Assembly (NCBI GenBank): GCA_963752325.1
Contig: CAVVXU010000005.1
Coordinates: forward strand, 806,001-870,000
Direction of reading: 5' to 3'
DNA: 64,000 nucleotides
DNA from: CAVTJL01 sp963752325
GTDB lineage: Bacteria > Pseudomonadota > Alphaproteobacteria > Geminicoccales > Geminicoccaceae
Below, piece after piece: positions 27,834 to 36,783 of this stretch. Both the position numbers and the translations under genes were made by a program. How positions within the stretch are numbered: position 1 is the first letter of the stretch; each line of letters starts with the position of its first letter. Below the pieces are notes generated by a model. The model had not been told where the DNA came from. It made no database searches and saw only the letters and a program-made list of their open reading frames with translations.

Positions 27834-28765
27834 TCACGCTCCATGCCCCCCGACCGGCGCCGCCGGCAGACGCACCTTGTCCGCTTCGCCGGCCCGCCGC
27901 AACAGCCGGTAGCGGGCCACGCCCATGCGGGCCGCCGCCTGCGCGCCAGCCGGATGAAGCTCTTTTTTCTCTTTTTGTCGGTTAAGGGCCGAGGGGTTTT
28001 CGGCCGGCTGTTCTTCTTGGGTCGTCGGGCTCGGGTGGCTACGCCCAGCTCGATCAGGCGCTTCTCGATGCGCGCGATGATCCAGTCCGCCAAAGCCGGG
28101 TTGGCCCGGGCCAAGGCGGCGAGCGGTGAAAGAGAACCGGCGGAGGCGGGATCGCCAGCATCGCCGGCGGGAATTTCTTCGGTTGTCGCGGCCGGCTCCT
28201 CGACGGGAGCCTCGGCCGCTGCCGGCTCGAGCTCGGCACTGACAAGAATAGCCTCGCCGGCTTGGGCGGGGAGGAAGTCGACGAGGCGGTTGATGGCTTG
28301 CTGCGCCGGCCCCAGCGGATGCTGGCCATAGCCCTGCATCGTCTCGGGCGAGGAGCCGGCGGGTGAAGGCGTGTCCCGCCGCTCGTAGGGCTGGCGCGCC
28401 TGCTCGAAGCGCTCGACCACCAGCTTGACGAGATGCCTTACCGGATGCCGGGCCCGGTTGGCCTGGTAGACGACGAAGAGCATCGCCCTTCGGTCGCCGA
28501 CATCGATGAGGCTCGAAAGCTCCAGCCACGCCGTCTCGAACAGGCGGGCCTGCCGCTCGGCCAGGGGAAGATTGCGAACGGCGGCGTACTGGTCGACGAG
28601 GCGGGAGAGATCCCGGTCACTGACAAAGGCCTCGATGTCTTCCTCGGTCGCGGTGTCGAGCCTTTTGATCTCGGCCGGGGAGAGACCGGCGGCGAGACGT
28701 CGGGCGAGCCGGCACGGACGGGTGCCGGGCATCTTGATGGGCGAGCGGGTGAAGGGACGAGGCAT
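27834..28765 (-). CDS. Unrecognised soluble protein, probably frameshifted near its end
   Basis: Reads well from 28765: LARRLAAGLSPAEIKRLDTA, a charged helical N-terminal half (RDLSRLVDQYAAVRNLPLAE), then an Ala/Glu-rich linker and a basic tail. The original frame runs on into the DUF2938 gene as nonsense, while a neighbouring frame (ARMGVARYRLLRRAGEADKV) stops at 27834 just before that gene. A break around 27960-28010, near poly-T runs on the plus strand, would reconcile them. No family recognised. Confidence 0.5.
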
Positions 28766-29007
28766 GTGGGTCTATCTACAGGATCATAATCCTTCCGTCA
28801 ACCTATAATTGAGCTTGCTGTCGACTCTCGCGTGCGGCTTGATCAGTCCGCTCCCATCCGGCGAGCAGGGTCAGAGGCGTTGAGCGCGCTGTCTCGTGAT
28901 CCTTCTCTTCACCCACCGCACCAACTATGGTGCGGGAGGCTATCAACGATGGCTTCAACGAGCCGATACCCGCCGATCGCAGGATCGTCGGCGACGAGAT
29001 CCGCGAC

Positions 29008-29295
29008 ATGATCGAGCCCAACCCGCCTATCGGATCGACGTTCGAGAGCTTTCTCGAGGAGGAGGGCATGCTCGAGGACTGCACGGCGACCGCCATCAAG
29101 CGCGTCCTGGCGCGGCAGGTCGAGAGGGCGATGCAGGAGCGCGGCCTGACCAAGTCCGCCATGGCCAAAGCCATGCACACCAGCCGTCCCGCGCTCGATC
29201 GGCTGCTCGATCCATCCAATCCGTCCGTGACGCTCGATACCCTACAGCGCGCCGCAGCCGCCGTCGGGCGGAAGCTGCGGGTCGAGCTGGCGTGA
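29008..29295 (+). CDS. XRE-type HTH antitoxin-like regulator, orphan
   Basis: 95 residues. FESFLEEEGMLEDCTATAIK leads into a helix-turn-helix (GLTKSAMAKAMHTSRPALDR) and a family-typical tail SVTLDTLQRAAAAVGRKLRV. This is the HigA-like/COG5606 group whose genes normally sit just after a RelE/HigB-type toxin gene. No toxin-like frame is visible upstream (28766-29007) or downstream, so it appears to be an orphan. Longer in-frame start at 28927 is possible; 29008 gives the usual family length. Confidence 0.75.
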   Translation: MIEPNPPIGSTFESFLEEEGMLEDCTATAIKRVLARQVERAMQERGLTKSAMAKAMHTSRPALDRLLDPSNPSVTLDTLQRAAAAVGRKLRVELA

Positions 29296-29531
29296 GCCAG
29301 ACGGGCGGCAAGGCCGCGGGACCGCGATGATAGCCTCTTCGAACGAGAGCCTTCTCGTCAGCGCCGTCCCTGAAGCATGGCAGCGAATTAAATGCACCGT
29401 TACCTTGATTTCGTAAGTCGAACCCAACCGGCGGCGCTTTTCGTGACCGCACGGACGAGTTGGCCGGGAAGATGCTCGAGGAGCTTGTCTAGGCGCACCG
29501 CGGCGGCGACATACGCAGGTGAGCCGGATGC

Positions 29532-29837
29532 GTGCGCCTGTTCCGAGGGCGTGGTAGAGTAGAAGCCTTGAAGCGAGCCGAGCAGATCACCACTGCCGAG
29601 CGCACCTATACCGTCCACTTCCGGCCGGAGCCGGAGGGCGGCTATACGGTGATTTGCCCGGCCCTGCCGGGCCTGGTGAGCTATGGCGAGACGCTCGAGG
29701 AAGCGCGGGCGATGGCCGCCGATGCGATCGCCGGCTATCTCGCATGCCTGCGCGAGGATGGTGAGCCGATCCCATCGAGCGATGCGGCGATGATCGAGCA
29801 TGTCGAGCCGTTGAAGGTCAAGCTGCAGACCGTATGA
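29532..29837 (+). CDS. hicB: HicB-family antitoxin
   Basis: About 101 residues from GTG 29532 (AGGTGAG upstream) or 89 from TTG 29568. The HicB partial-RNase-H-like fold is clear: YTVHFRPEPEGGYTVICPAL, PGLVSYGETLEEARAMAADA, then IAGYLACLREDGEPIP. HicB neutralises the HicA mRNA interferase. Its stop overlaps ATGA with the start of a hicA stub, the usual hicBA coupling, but hicA is truncated, leaving an antitoxin without its toxin. Confidence 0.85.
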   Translation: MRLFRGRGRVEALKRAEQITTAERTYTVHFRPEPEGGYTVICPALPGLVSYGETLEEARAMAADAIAGYLACLREDGEPIPSSDAAMIEHVEPLKVKLQTV

Positions 29838-29869
29838 GCCGAAAGCCTCCGGCGCTTCACGACCTTTAA
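29834..29869 (+). pseudogene. hicA toxin stub (11 codons)
   Basis: ATGA overlap with hicB, then MSRKPPALHDL and a stop. The first eight residues look like the usual beginning of HicA proteins (M-S-K/R-K-P-P). After about 29862 the sequence belongs to an IS110-family remnant on the opposite strand, so the toxin was cut by that insertion. Confidence 0.6.
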
Positions 29870-29975
29870 GGTCGGCGGGCGTGGGCGACTTGCGCGCTCC
29901 ACGTGATCGACGTCGAACCCAGAGCGGAAAACCCGATTTCCCGATGTCCAACCCGATCGTGCCAGCCTCACGCAT
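29870..29975 (-). pseudogene. IS110-family transposase N-terminal fragment 1
   Basis: On the minus strand from 29975: REAGTIGLDIGKSGF, close to the start of IS110-type transposases (IGLDIAKxVFQVHG, the first acidic residue of the DEDD RuvC-like domain), then FDVDHVERASRPRP in a neighbouring frame. Only the first 35 or so codons remain. About 100 bases of its upstream noncoding part reach 30075. It lies between the hicA stub and a second IS110 fragment. Confidence 0.6.
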
Positions 29976-30074
29976 GGACGGACCCTCTCCAACGTGGCGT
30001 TCTCGACAATGACCACGCCAGGGCACCTCGATGCCGGGGAGCAGAGGCCGTCCACCCCGTCACCATAATTCAAC

Positions 30075-30229
30075 GGATGGAGCCCTCGCCGTCCACCACG
30101 CAGAGGTGCGTGGCCTTCTCGCCCACCTCCAAGCCGGCATAGAGCGTCATCGATCTCCTCCCTCGTGCGCCCGTACCGCGACGGCGCGGTACGTCGGAGG
30201 GAGGCTAGCTCAATTACGCCACGTCACCG
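30075..30229 (-). mobile_element. IS110-family remnant 2 (5' end plus transposase start)
   Basis: Minus strand: ATG at 30151 encodes MTLYAGLEVGEKATHLCVV and stops after about 25 codons where remnant 1 begins. The upstream part contains a hairpin with outer arms 30157-30164/30197-30204 and inner arms 30172-30179/30186-30193, then a 22-base end repeat (30205-30226). The same arrangement recurs in the opposite orientation at 32881-32958. Fragment 1 seems to have inserted into or next to this element. Confidence 0.7.
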
Positions 30230-30237
30230 AAATTCCC

Positions 30238-30617
30238 GACGCGGCCCCTCCCGACCGCCGTCAGGATCGGGTTCGCCCGCAAGAGGCGCAGCCGTAGAAC
30301 TGCGCCTACGCCCGAGCTGTCGAGGCCCGGCGCGCGCAGCCTCAGGCGAAGAATCTCATGCTCGACACTTCCAACGAGGACACAGCAAGCGTCGACGACA
30401 TTGCACGGGACGGACGGGCTCTTAGCAAGATAAGCTGTCTCAGTCTGGCCGGCGCCACGGAGTAGTGGGTTGGGGCTCATGGGGCGATATGATCGTCGCG
30501 GCACCGGACAGGCCGGTAACTGGACGGTCGCTCCCGGCGCGCATCGTAGCGAGGTCGGCCGCCGCCCGCTTGGAGGGCAGCTTGTCATGGCTCCGAGTGT
30601 GGAAGAAAGGTAAAGAA
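30238..30617. other. Noncoding leader of the AT-rich cassette
   Basis: 380 bases before the pentapeptide gene. Contains a 7-pair hairpin (GGCGCAG 30285-30291 with CTGCGCC 30300-30306). GC content is host-like at first and falls towards 30600. No gene recognised. Confidence 0.4.
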
Positions 30618-31964
30618 GTGAACGTAAAGCGTACCTGGAAGCGCACCGACCGGCTCCTTAAAGCGGCGCTATTCCTAAGCTGCGGCCTAGTTCTTACTGC
30701 CCTTATTTTGCTTGGCTATCGCCATAGTTGGACCGGGTTTGTCTACCAAGACCCAACCGGTAAAGATTTTCACTTCAGAACTCTGTGGGACTGGCTTGAT
30801 CTCTTAATTGTGCCTTCCGTTCTAGCAGTTGTGGCATTGACCTTCAGTCGTGCGGAAAAACATAGAGAACGCGTCTCTATTTTGGACAAGCAACGGGAGG
30901 ACCTCATTCAGGACTACATTACAAAAATATCCGAACTTATATTGTTACATAATTTACATGATTCTGATGATAAATCCAACGTTCGCAGCATCGCTAGAGC
31001 CAGGACGTTAACCGCTTTGCGTAATCTTGATCCTTTACGAAAAGGCTTACTTATTCGCTTTCTGTCCGATGCTAATATAATCAAAGCTAAGCATACATAT
31101 AGCTCCGACATTGCAATAGATTTATCGGGGTCTGATCTCCGTAAAGCGAACTTGAGAGGAATGGATATGAGTAAAACTAACCTTTCCGGCATCGATCTAC
31201 GAGGGGCACAACTTGCCCACGTCAAACTGAATGACGTCAGGATTGATAAAAGTACTCAATTGGACGAGAAATGGATGATTGTTTATAATATTTTAAACAG
31301 ACGTGGAACCCTTCCTAACGGTTACCTTCGAGGCAAAGACCTAAGCGAAGCCAATCTCGAAGGTGCATATTTACGGGAACTTGATCTTTGTGGCACCAAC
31401 TTATACATGTGTGATCTAGACGACGCTAATCTATTCGGCGCGAAGATTGACCGTAGCACCACGATTGGTGATAAGTACCGTATTATTTGGGAAATATTAA
31501 ACGATCCCGCAAAGCACAGACGGCTGAACGGCTTGGATTTACAGGGGGCTAATCTGCGCGATAGAATAGATTATGTAGGCCTGTCATTTCAGAGGTCGAC
31601 GCTTGACAGGTGTGTGCTAAGTTTTTGCAATCTCGAAGGAGCAAGATTTGACGGTGCCAGCTTGCTATTCGCCGATCTTAGTCACTCGCGCCTTTTCGAC
31701 GCGTCATTGATCAATATCCGTGCGCCGTTCTGTAACTTCGATCAATCGGAACTCGACGGCGCAAACCTTACCAAGGCCGACCTCCTGGGAGCTAGCTTCA
31801 AAGGGGCTACGTTGGTCAAAGCTGATTTGCGGAGCGCGAGCCTCCGAGGGGCGAAGCTCGAAGACGCTGTGCTGACCGGTTCTCTCTACGACGCCAGCAC
31901 ACGTCTGCCAGACGGCTTCGATGCCGTCCAGGCCGGGATGCTCCTCGCCAGAAAATCACAGTGA
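30618..31964 (+). CDS. AT-rich two-TM pentapeptide-repeat membrane protein
   Basis: 448 residues from GTG 30618 (AAAGG seven bases upstream). Two TM helices lie near residues 17-90 (LFLSCGLVLTALILLGY and LLIVPSVLAVVALTFS), then a linker rich in charged helices, then pentapeptide repeats of A(D/N)LxG type (LSGSDLRKANLRGMDMSKTN, LSEANLEGAYLRELDLCGTN, LDGANLTKADLLGASFKGA) forming a right-handed quadrilateral helix. Codon use is AT-rich (TTA, ATA, AAA common), unlike all neighbours. Its stop TGA is the first three bases of an IS110-end repeat at 31962. Such 2TM+pentapeptide proteins have no settled function; transfer from a lower-GC donor is very likely. Confidence 0.85.
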   Translation: MNVKRTWKRTDRLLKAALFLSCGLVLTALILLGYRHSWTGFVYQDPTGKDFHFRTLWDWLDLLIVPSVLAVVALTFSRAEKHRERVSILDKQREDLIQDYITKISELILLHNLHDSDDKSNVRSIARARTLTALRNLDPLRKGLLIRFLSDANIIKAKHTYSSDIAIDLSGSDLRKANLRGMDMSKTNLSGIDLRGAQLAHVKLNDVRIDKSTQLDEKWMIVYNILNRRGTLPNGYLRGKDLSEANLEGAYLRELDLCGTNLYMCDLDDANLFGAKIDRSTTIGDKYRIIWEILNDPAKHRRLNGLDLQGANLRDRIDYVGLSFQRSTLDRCVLSFCNLEGARFDGASLLFADLSHSRLFDASLINIRAPFCNFDQSELDGANLTKADLLGASFKGATLVKADLRSASLRGAKLEDAVLTGSLYDASTRLPDGFDAVQAGMLLARKSQ

Positions 31965-31983
31965 CGTGGCGTAGTTGAGCTAG
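31962..31983 (+). repeat. IS110-end repeat, middle copy
   Basis: TGACGTGGCGTAGTTGAGC followed by TAG, one base different from the copies at 30205-30226 (inverted) and 32881-32902 (direct). Overlaps the pentapeptide stop codon and is interrupted at its CTAG by IS5 copy 1; beyond that IS the repeat continues (32841-32880) with its own hairpin 32851-32856/32862-32867. Confidence 0.75.
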
Positions 31984-32838
31984 GTCCTGTTTCAAAGCGG
32001 GTTAGCGCGGTGTATTGTCTTGCGACATGAGCAGACACGAGCTGACCGAGGCGGCATGGCGACGCTTGGCGCCGCTGTTGCCGTCGCAACGGCCGCGGAC
32101 CGGGCGGCCCGCCCGCGACCATCGAACCATGATCAACGCGATGCTGTGCTCAGCAAGACGGGGTGGCGTGGCGCGATCTGCCCGAGCGCTACGGGCCTTG
32201 GCAGACGGTAGCCACGCGCTTTTATCGCTGGACCAGAAGCGGGCTGTGGCAACGGATCCTGGCCGAGCTGCAGCGGGCGGCCGATGCCGAGGGTCGGCTC
32301 GACTGGAGCGTGCATATGATCGACGGCACCAGCATCCGCGCCCATCGTCACGCCGCCGGCGCCAAAGGGGGCAGGAAAGCCAAGCGCTGGGCCGCTCGCG
32401 GGGCGGCTTCGGCTCGAAGCTCCATCTGCGCTGCGAGCGGGGCGGGCGGCCCATCGCGTTCGTCCTGACCGCCGGCGAGCGCCACGAGCAGACCGCGTTC
32501 CAGCCCCTGATGGCGGCGGGTGCGGTCAAGCGATCGGGCCCTGGCCGGCCACGCCACAGGCCGCAAGCCCTGCTCGCCGATCGCGGCTACACCGGCCGCC
32601 CGGTCCGCGAGCACCTGCGCCGCTGCGGCATCACCGCCATCATCCCGCAGCTCGCCACCGAGACCAGGCCGCGCCTCATGGACTGGGGCATCTACCGCGA
32701 GCGCAATGTCGTCGAGCGGCTGGTGGGGCGCCTCAAAGAGCACCGCCACATCGCCACCAGATACGACAAGCTCGCCAGCTCCTATCTCGCCTTCGTTCAC
32801 CTCGCCGCCATCCTCATGTGGCTTTAGAAAACAGGACC
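31983..32838 (+). mobile_element. IS5-family (IS427-like) element, copy 1, inactivated
   Basis: About 856 bases. Terminal inverted repeats GGTCCTGTTT...C-AAAGC at the left and GCTTTAGAAAACAGGACC at the right, flanked by CTA/TAG, which fits a 2-base TA target duplication (31981-31982, 32839-32840). Contains a two-frame DDE transposase. It lies inside an IS110-end repeat, so it arrived after that repeat. Near-identical by eye to copy 2 at 39913. Confidence 0.85.
32027..32827 (+). pseudogene. IS5-family transposase, copy 1 (orfA broken)
   Basis: Starts SRHELTEAAWRRLAPLLPSQ as in copy 2, but compared with it lacks one base near 32148 (TGTGCTCAGC against TGTGGCTGAGC) and another near 32163, so orfA is out of frame over a few codons. 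The programmed frameshift run AAAGGGGG (32364-32371) and orfB remain (LLADRGYTGRPVREHL, NVVERLVGRLKEHRHIATRY). Product would be defective unless supplied by copy 2. Confidence 0.8.
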
Positions 32839-32880
32839 TAGTCCCTGCGACGCACCGTGAGGGTGCGGGCCAAATTACGG

Positions 32881-33150
32881 TGACGTGGCGTAATTGAGCT
32901 AGCCTCCCTCCGCCGCACCGCGACGTGGCGGGCCGGGGACACGAGGGAGGACGACCGATGACGCTCTATGCGGGCCTGGATGTGGGCGACAAGGCAACGC
33001 ACCTCTGCGTGGTGAACGGCGAGGGCGGCATCGTATGGCGGGGTGCCTGCGCCACCGACCCCGAGACGCTCGTCCTCATCCTAGAGAAGCATGCGCCGGG
33101 GCTCGCCCGCGTGGTGCTGGAGACGGGTACGCTCTCCGCCCGGGCGTTGG
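32881..33150 (+). mobile_element. IS110-family remnant 3 (5' end and transposase N-terminus)
   Basis: End repeat 32881-32902, hairpin arms CCTCCCTC 32903-32910 and GAGGGAGG 32943-32950 (the right arm contains the ribosome site), then ATG 32958 encoding MTLYAGLDVGDKATHLCVVN and about 60 residues of the DEDD domain (HAPGLARVVLETGTLSA). The rest of the transposase is missing; near 33150 the sequence switches to a DUF29 fragment on the other strand. Confidence 0.75.
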
Positions 33151-33154
33151 CGCC

Positions 33155-33250
33155 CGTGCGCATCCAGCCCGGACGCGGGTCGGTAGCTCGGGCGTGCTCG
33201 AGCTTGAGGAGGTGCTCCATCAGGCGGCGGCGCTGGCTGCGGACAGCGCC
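33155..33250 (-). pseudogene. DUF29 protein fragment
   Basis: Minus strand reads RSQRRRLMEHLLKLEHARAT followed by DPRPGW, an unmistakable piece of the DUF29 core (SxLxxLxEHLLKLEHSPATDPRxGW). No start or C-terminal part is present; remnant 3 of IS110 abuts it, so the insertion probably truncated it. DUF29 proteins are small, often laterally moved and of unknown function. Confidence 0.65.
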
Positions 33251-33254
33251 GCCC

Positions 33255-33691
33255 TCAGCGGCCCATCCCGCCGCCGCTGCCCATGCCGCCGCCCATCCGT
33301 CTGCCCATGCCACCGCTGCCCTGGCCGCCGCCCTGCCGCCGCCGCCCTGACCGCCGCCGGGGCCCATGCCCTGCCCCATGCCGCCGCCTGACGGCTCATC
33401 GGGCAGGGTGACGCCCATCTGCCGCGCCCGTTGCTGCATCGCCTCCTGATGCTGGAGGCGGATCTGCTCGCGCTGCTGCTCGGTCTTGGCCTGCCGCATG
33501 CCCTGCTGGTACTGGGCCTGCTCCTGCTGGGTCATGAGCTGGCTGCCGTAGATCTGCCCGGAGCCCTGGCCCTGCTGCGCCAGCGCCGCGGCGGGGAGCG
33601 CCACGCCCGTCGCCAGGATGCCGAGAAAGGCGGCGCGTCGGCTGAGATGGATGGGCTTTGCCCGGGCTTTCGAGATCGCGAGGATCGACAT
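33255..33691 (-). CDS. Secreted Gln/Glu-rich small protein, probably frameshifted
   Basis: From ATG 33691 (AGGAG upstream): Tat-like signal HLSRRAAFLGILATGVALPA ending ALAQ, then YGSQLMTQQEQAQYQQGMRQ and QREQIRLQHQEAMQQRARQM, a family of periplasmic proteins of about 100-150 residues with a GYQLMTxxExxxYxxxMRxAxTxxER motif. The Gly-rich tail changes frame between 33321 and 33345; the neighbouring frame (GSGGMGRRMGGGMGSGGGMG) ends with TGA at 33255. Function unknown; possibly a small metal- or stress-related periplasmic protein. Confidence 0.6.
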
Positions 33692-33838
33692 GGCTCCTGC
33701 TCCGATTGCGATGCGGTTGCCGTATCGTCCCGAGTGTGCCGATCCCGCCCGTGAGCGCACTGATGGAGGTTAAGCGGCCAGCCGTGACGGTGCCGCAGCC
33801 ATCGGCGCTGCCAGCCCCCCGTCACGCCTTGGCGCGTC

Positions 33839-35190
33839 TCAAAAGGTAAAAGCCCGCGCGGGATCAGGCGGTGCTCGTGGGCCTGGCGCTCCAGCTCCTC
33901 GCGGAAGTCGGGATGGGCGATGCCGATCAGCGCGCGGGCCCGTTCGGGCACCGACTTGCCCTTGAGATTGGCGATGCCCTGCTCGGTCACCACGTACATC
34001 ATGTCCGCCCGCGTCGTCGTCACGATGTTGCCGTGCGTCAGGTTCAGCACGATGCGGCTGCGCCGCCCGCCGCGCTTCTCGTAGGTCGAGGGCAGACAGA
34101 TAAAAGCCTTGCCGCCCTCGGAGGCATAGGCCCCGCGCACGAACTGCGCCTGACCGCCGGTGCCGGTGAGGTGGCGGTTGCCGTCCGACTCCGACGCCGC
34201 CTGCCCATAGAGGTCGACCTGCGTGGTGCTGTTGATCGACGACGCGCGCGGGTTCTGCATCACCATGTGCGGCAGGTTGGTGTGCTCGACCGTCCGGCAC
34301 AGCATGTCCTCGTTGCCGTCCAGGGTGTCGTAGAGCGCCTTGGAGCCGGCGGCGAAGCTGTAGACCACCTTGCCGGTGTCGAGCTTCTTGTGCCTGCCGG
34401 TGACGTGCCCGCCGCGATAGAGCTCGGCCAGCCCGTCCGTCATCATCTCGGTATGGATGCCCAGATCCTTGACCCCGGCGCTCGCCAGGAGCCCGCAGAC
34501 GGCGTTCGGCATGGCGCCGATGCCGATCTGCAGGCAGGCGCCGTCCTCGATCTCGTCGATGATCAGCCGCGCCACCGCGCGGTCGAGCTCGCACGGCGCC
34601 GGATTGGGCAGCTCGGGCATCGGCACATCGTCGCCCGCGATGACGTAGTCGACCTCGCTCGCATGCAGCCTCGCCGCCTCGCCATGGGCCCGCGGCATCG
34701 CCGTCGAGGTCTCGACGATCACCATCCGCGCCCGCTCGATAATGGCGCGATGCCACAGAACGGTCGGGCCCAGGTTGAAGAACCCGTCTTTGTCCATCGG
34801 GCAGGTCTTCAGGATGACGATGTCGCTGGGCGGCATGAAGCGGCGGTAGTAGTCCGGGATCTCGCCGAGATTGACCGGCAGATAGCTGCAGCGGCCGGCA
34901 TCGTGCATCTTCCGGTCGTAGCCGCCGAAATGCAGGTTGATGCAGTGGATGTGCTTGCCGTGCGGATCGTTCTCCAGCACCGCCCGCGGGCGCATGGCGA
35001 TGCAGTTGCGCATCTTGATGTCGGCAAGCTCGGTGATGCGGGCACCCAGCGCCGCATCGAACACGTCGGGCTGGGCCAGGATCGAGCCGTAGTCGAGCCA
35101 CATGCCGGATCTGACCAGGCCCGCCGCCTGCTCGGCCGAGATCTCCTGCGCCGGCGCCACGGCCAGCCTCGTCCTCATGGCTATCGTCAT
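33839..35190 (-). CDS. Acetyl-CoA hydrolase/CoA-transferase family protein
   Basis: About 450 residues. Resembles 4-hydroxybutyrate/butyryl-CoA:acetate CoA-transferases: GMWLDYGSILAQPDVFDAAL near the start, CLQIGIGAMPNAVCGLLAS, DLGIHTEMMTDGLAELY with the expected catalytic Glu region, then TGTGGQAQFVRGAYASEGG and a C-terminal EHRLIPRG. The main frame then misses its stop and runs on; one base added in the CCC run (33853-33855 on the plus strand) would give RGAFTF and stop at 33839, the usual end. It exchanges CoA between short acyl-CoAs and acids. Convergent with the preceding small gene and divergent from the next one. Confidence 0.85.
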
Positions 35191-35433
35191 TTTCTTCTTG
35201 TCGCCCCCTGATGGCTGGCACGTCTGCCGCTGTTACCGTGACACGGGTTGCGCCCGCAGTCCACTTTGCTCGACCTGTCGTCGTCGGGCGGGTTTGGGGC
35301 CGCGCTCGCCCGGTCCGAGCGGCCGTCAGTCACCTCGAGCGCATGGTCGCCCCGCCCGCCCGCTGTCACGCCATCGTCATCGTCCGGGCTCAGGAAGCCC
35401 TTGCCGACCAACCGGACGCGCAAGGGAGAACGC

Positions 35434-36727
35434 ATGTCCAAGCACGCCCTCACCCTCCTCGCCTCGGCCGCCGTTTTGGGACTCGCCCATGCCGCCTCGG
35501 CGGAGACGGTCCAGGTCTATCGGAGCCAGGACCCGAAGCTCGAGCTGGGCGACGTCGCCTTTGCGGGCGGCAAGACGCTGCACATGACGGCCGGTATCGG
35601 CAGCAGCGCCTACCGGCGGGCGGATGCGCCGCCCGACGTGTTCGTGACGCTGAGCGACCGCGGCGCCAATTTTCCCTGTGGCGACGCGGAAGGGATCATC
35701 GGGCTCGACGGCAAGAGCTTCTGCAAGGACGTGAAAGGCGGCCGGATCTATCCGATGCCCGCCTACACGCCTTCCATCTATCGCATCCGGGTGGGCCTGG
35801 ACGGGTTCGAGATCCTGGACGTGCTCACGATCAAGGACGGGCTGGGCAACCCTATCACGGGCCTGCCGAACCCGCTGACCGTGGCCTCGACCGAGACGCC
35901 CGTGGGGCCGGACGGCAAGGCGCTGGCGCAGGACCCGAACGCGATCGACGCCGAGGGATTGATAGAGCTCGCCGACGGCAGCTTTTGGATCGGCGAGGAG
36001 AACGCGCCCTCGATCGTGCATGTGGCGCCGGACGGGCGCATTCTTCTGCGCGTGGTGCCCGAGGGCACGGAGAAGGACTTTGCGGGCGCCAACTATCCGG
36101 TGGTGGGCTCGCTGCCGGCGATCCTGACGAAAAGACAGGCCAATCGCGGCATCGAGGGCCTCGCCATGAGCCTGGATGAGCGCTTCCTGTGGCTGGCCGT
36201 GCAGAGCCCGCTCGCGAACCCCGATGCCGCCGCCTACAAGAAGGCCAGCAACGACCGGCTTTTGAAAGTGGATCGCGCCACGCTCAAGGTGGTGGGCGAG
36301 TATGTCTACGAGATGACGCCCATGAAGGACTTTCCGGGCGAGGAGGAGAAGCCGGAGAGCACGGCGCGGGTGAGCGAGCTGCGCGGCATCGACGATCATC
36401 GCTTCCTGATCGACGATCGCACCGACAAGACGACCAGGATCTACGAGATCGACGTGAGCGGGGCCACCGACATCCACGGGCAGCAAGTGGGACGATGCGG
36501 CGACGAGCCCGAGCCTCGAGGAGACAAAGATCGGCGAGGCCGGGATCACGCCCGTGCAAAAGCGGCTGGTGCTCGACAGCAGTGGAAAAAAGGAGCTGCC
36601 GGGCAAGATCGAGGGCTTGGCGTTCTTCGGCGACGGGTCGCTGATGCTGATCAACGACGACGATTTCGGCATCACCGGCGAGCACACGACGGTCGCCAAG
36701 GTGAGCGGGCTCGACATCGAGCGCTGA
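35434..36727 (+). CDS. Phytase-like/esterase-like secreted beta-propeller protein (frameshifted)
   Basis: About 430 residues. AGGGAGA precedes ATG 35434; signal KHALTLLASAAVLGLAHAASA. The body matches the phytase-like (esterase-like activity) domain: YVTL-type VFVTLSDRGANFPC, IDAEGLIELADGSFWIGEEN, ANRGIEGLAMSLDERFLWLA, and the end KIEGLAFFGDGSLMLINDDD. An extra G in GGG (36478-36480) breaks the frame between IHG and SKWDDAATSPSLEE; the second part runs to TGA at 36727. Likely periplasmic hydrolase of unknown ester substrate. Confidence 0.8.
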
Positions 36728-36783
36728 GGGGGGTAGGCCGCCGCCCGAGGAGCAAGGCAGCATCCCTGGGTGGTGGAGGTGTG

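Noticed and set aside
33871..35211. Plus-strand frame opposite the CoA transferase
   Set aside because: Antisense shadow; no ribosome site or recognisable motif.
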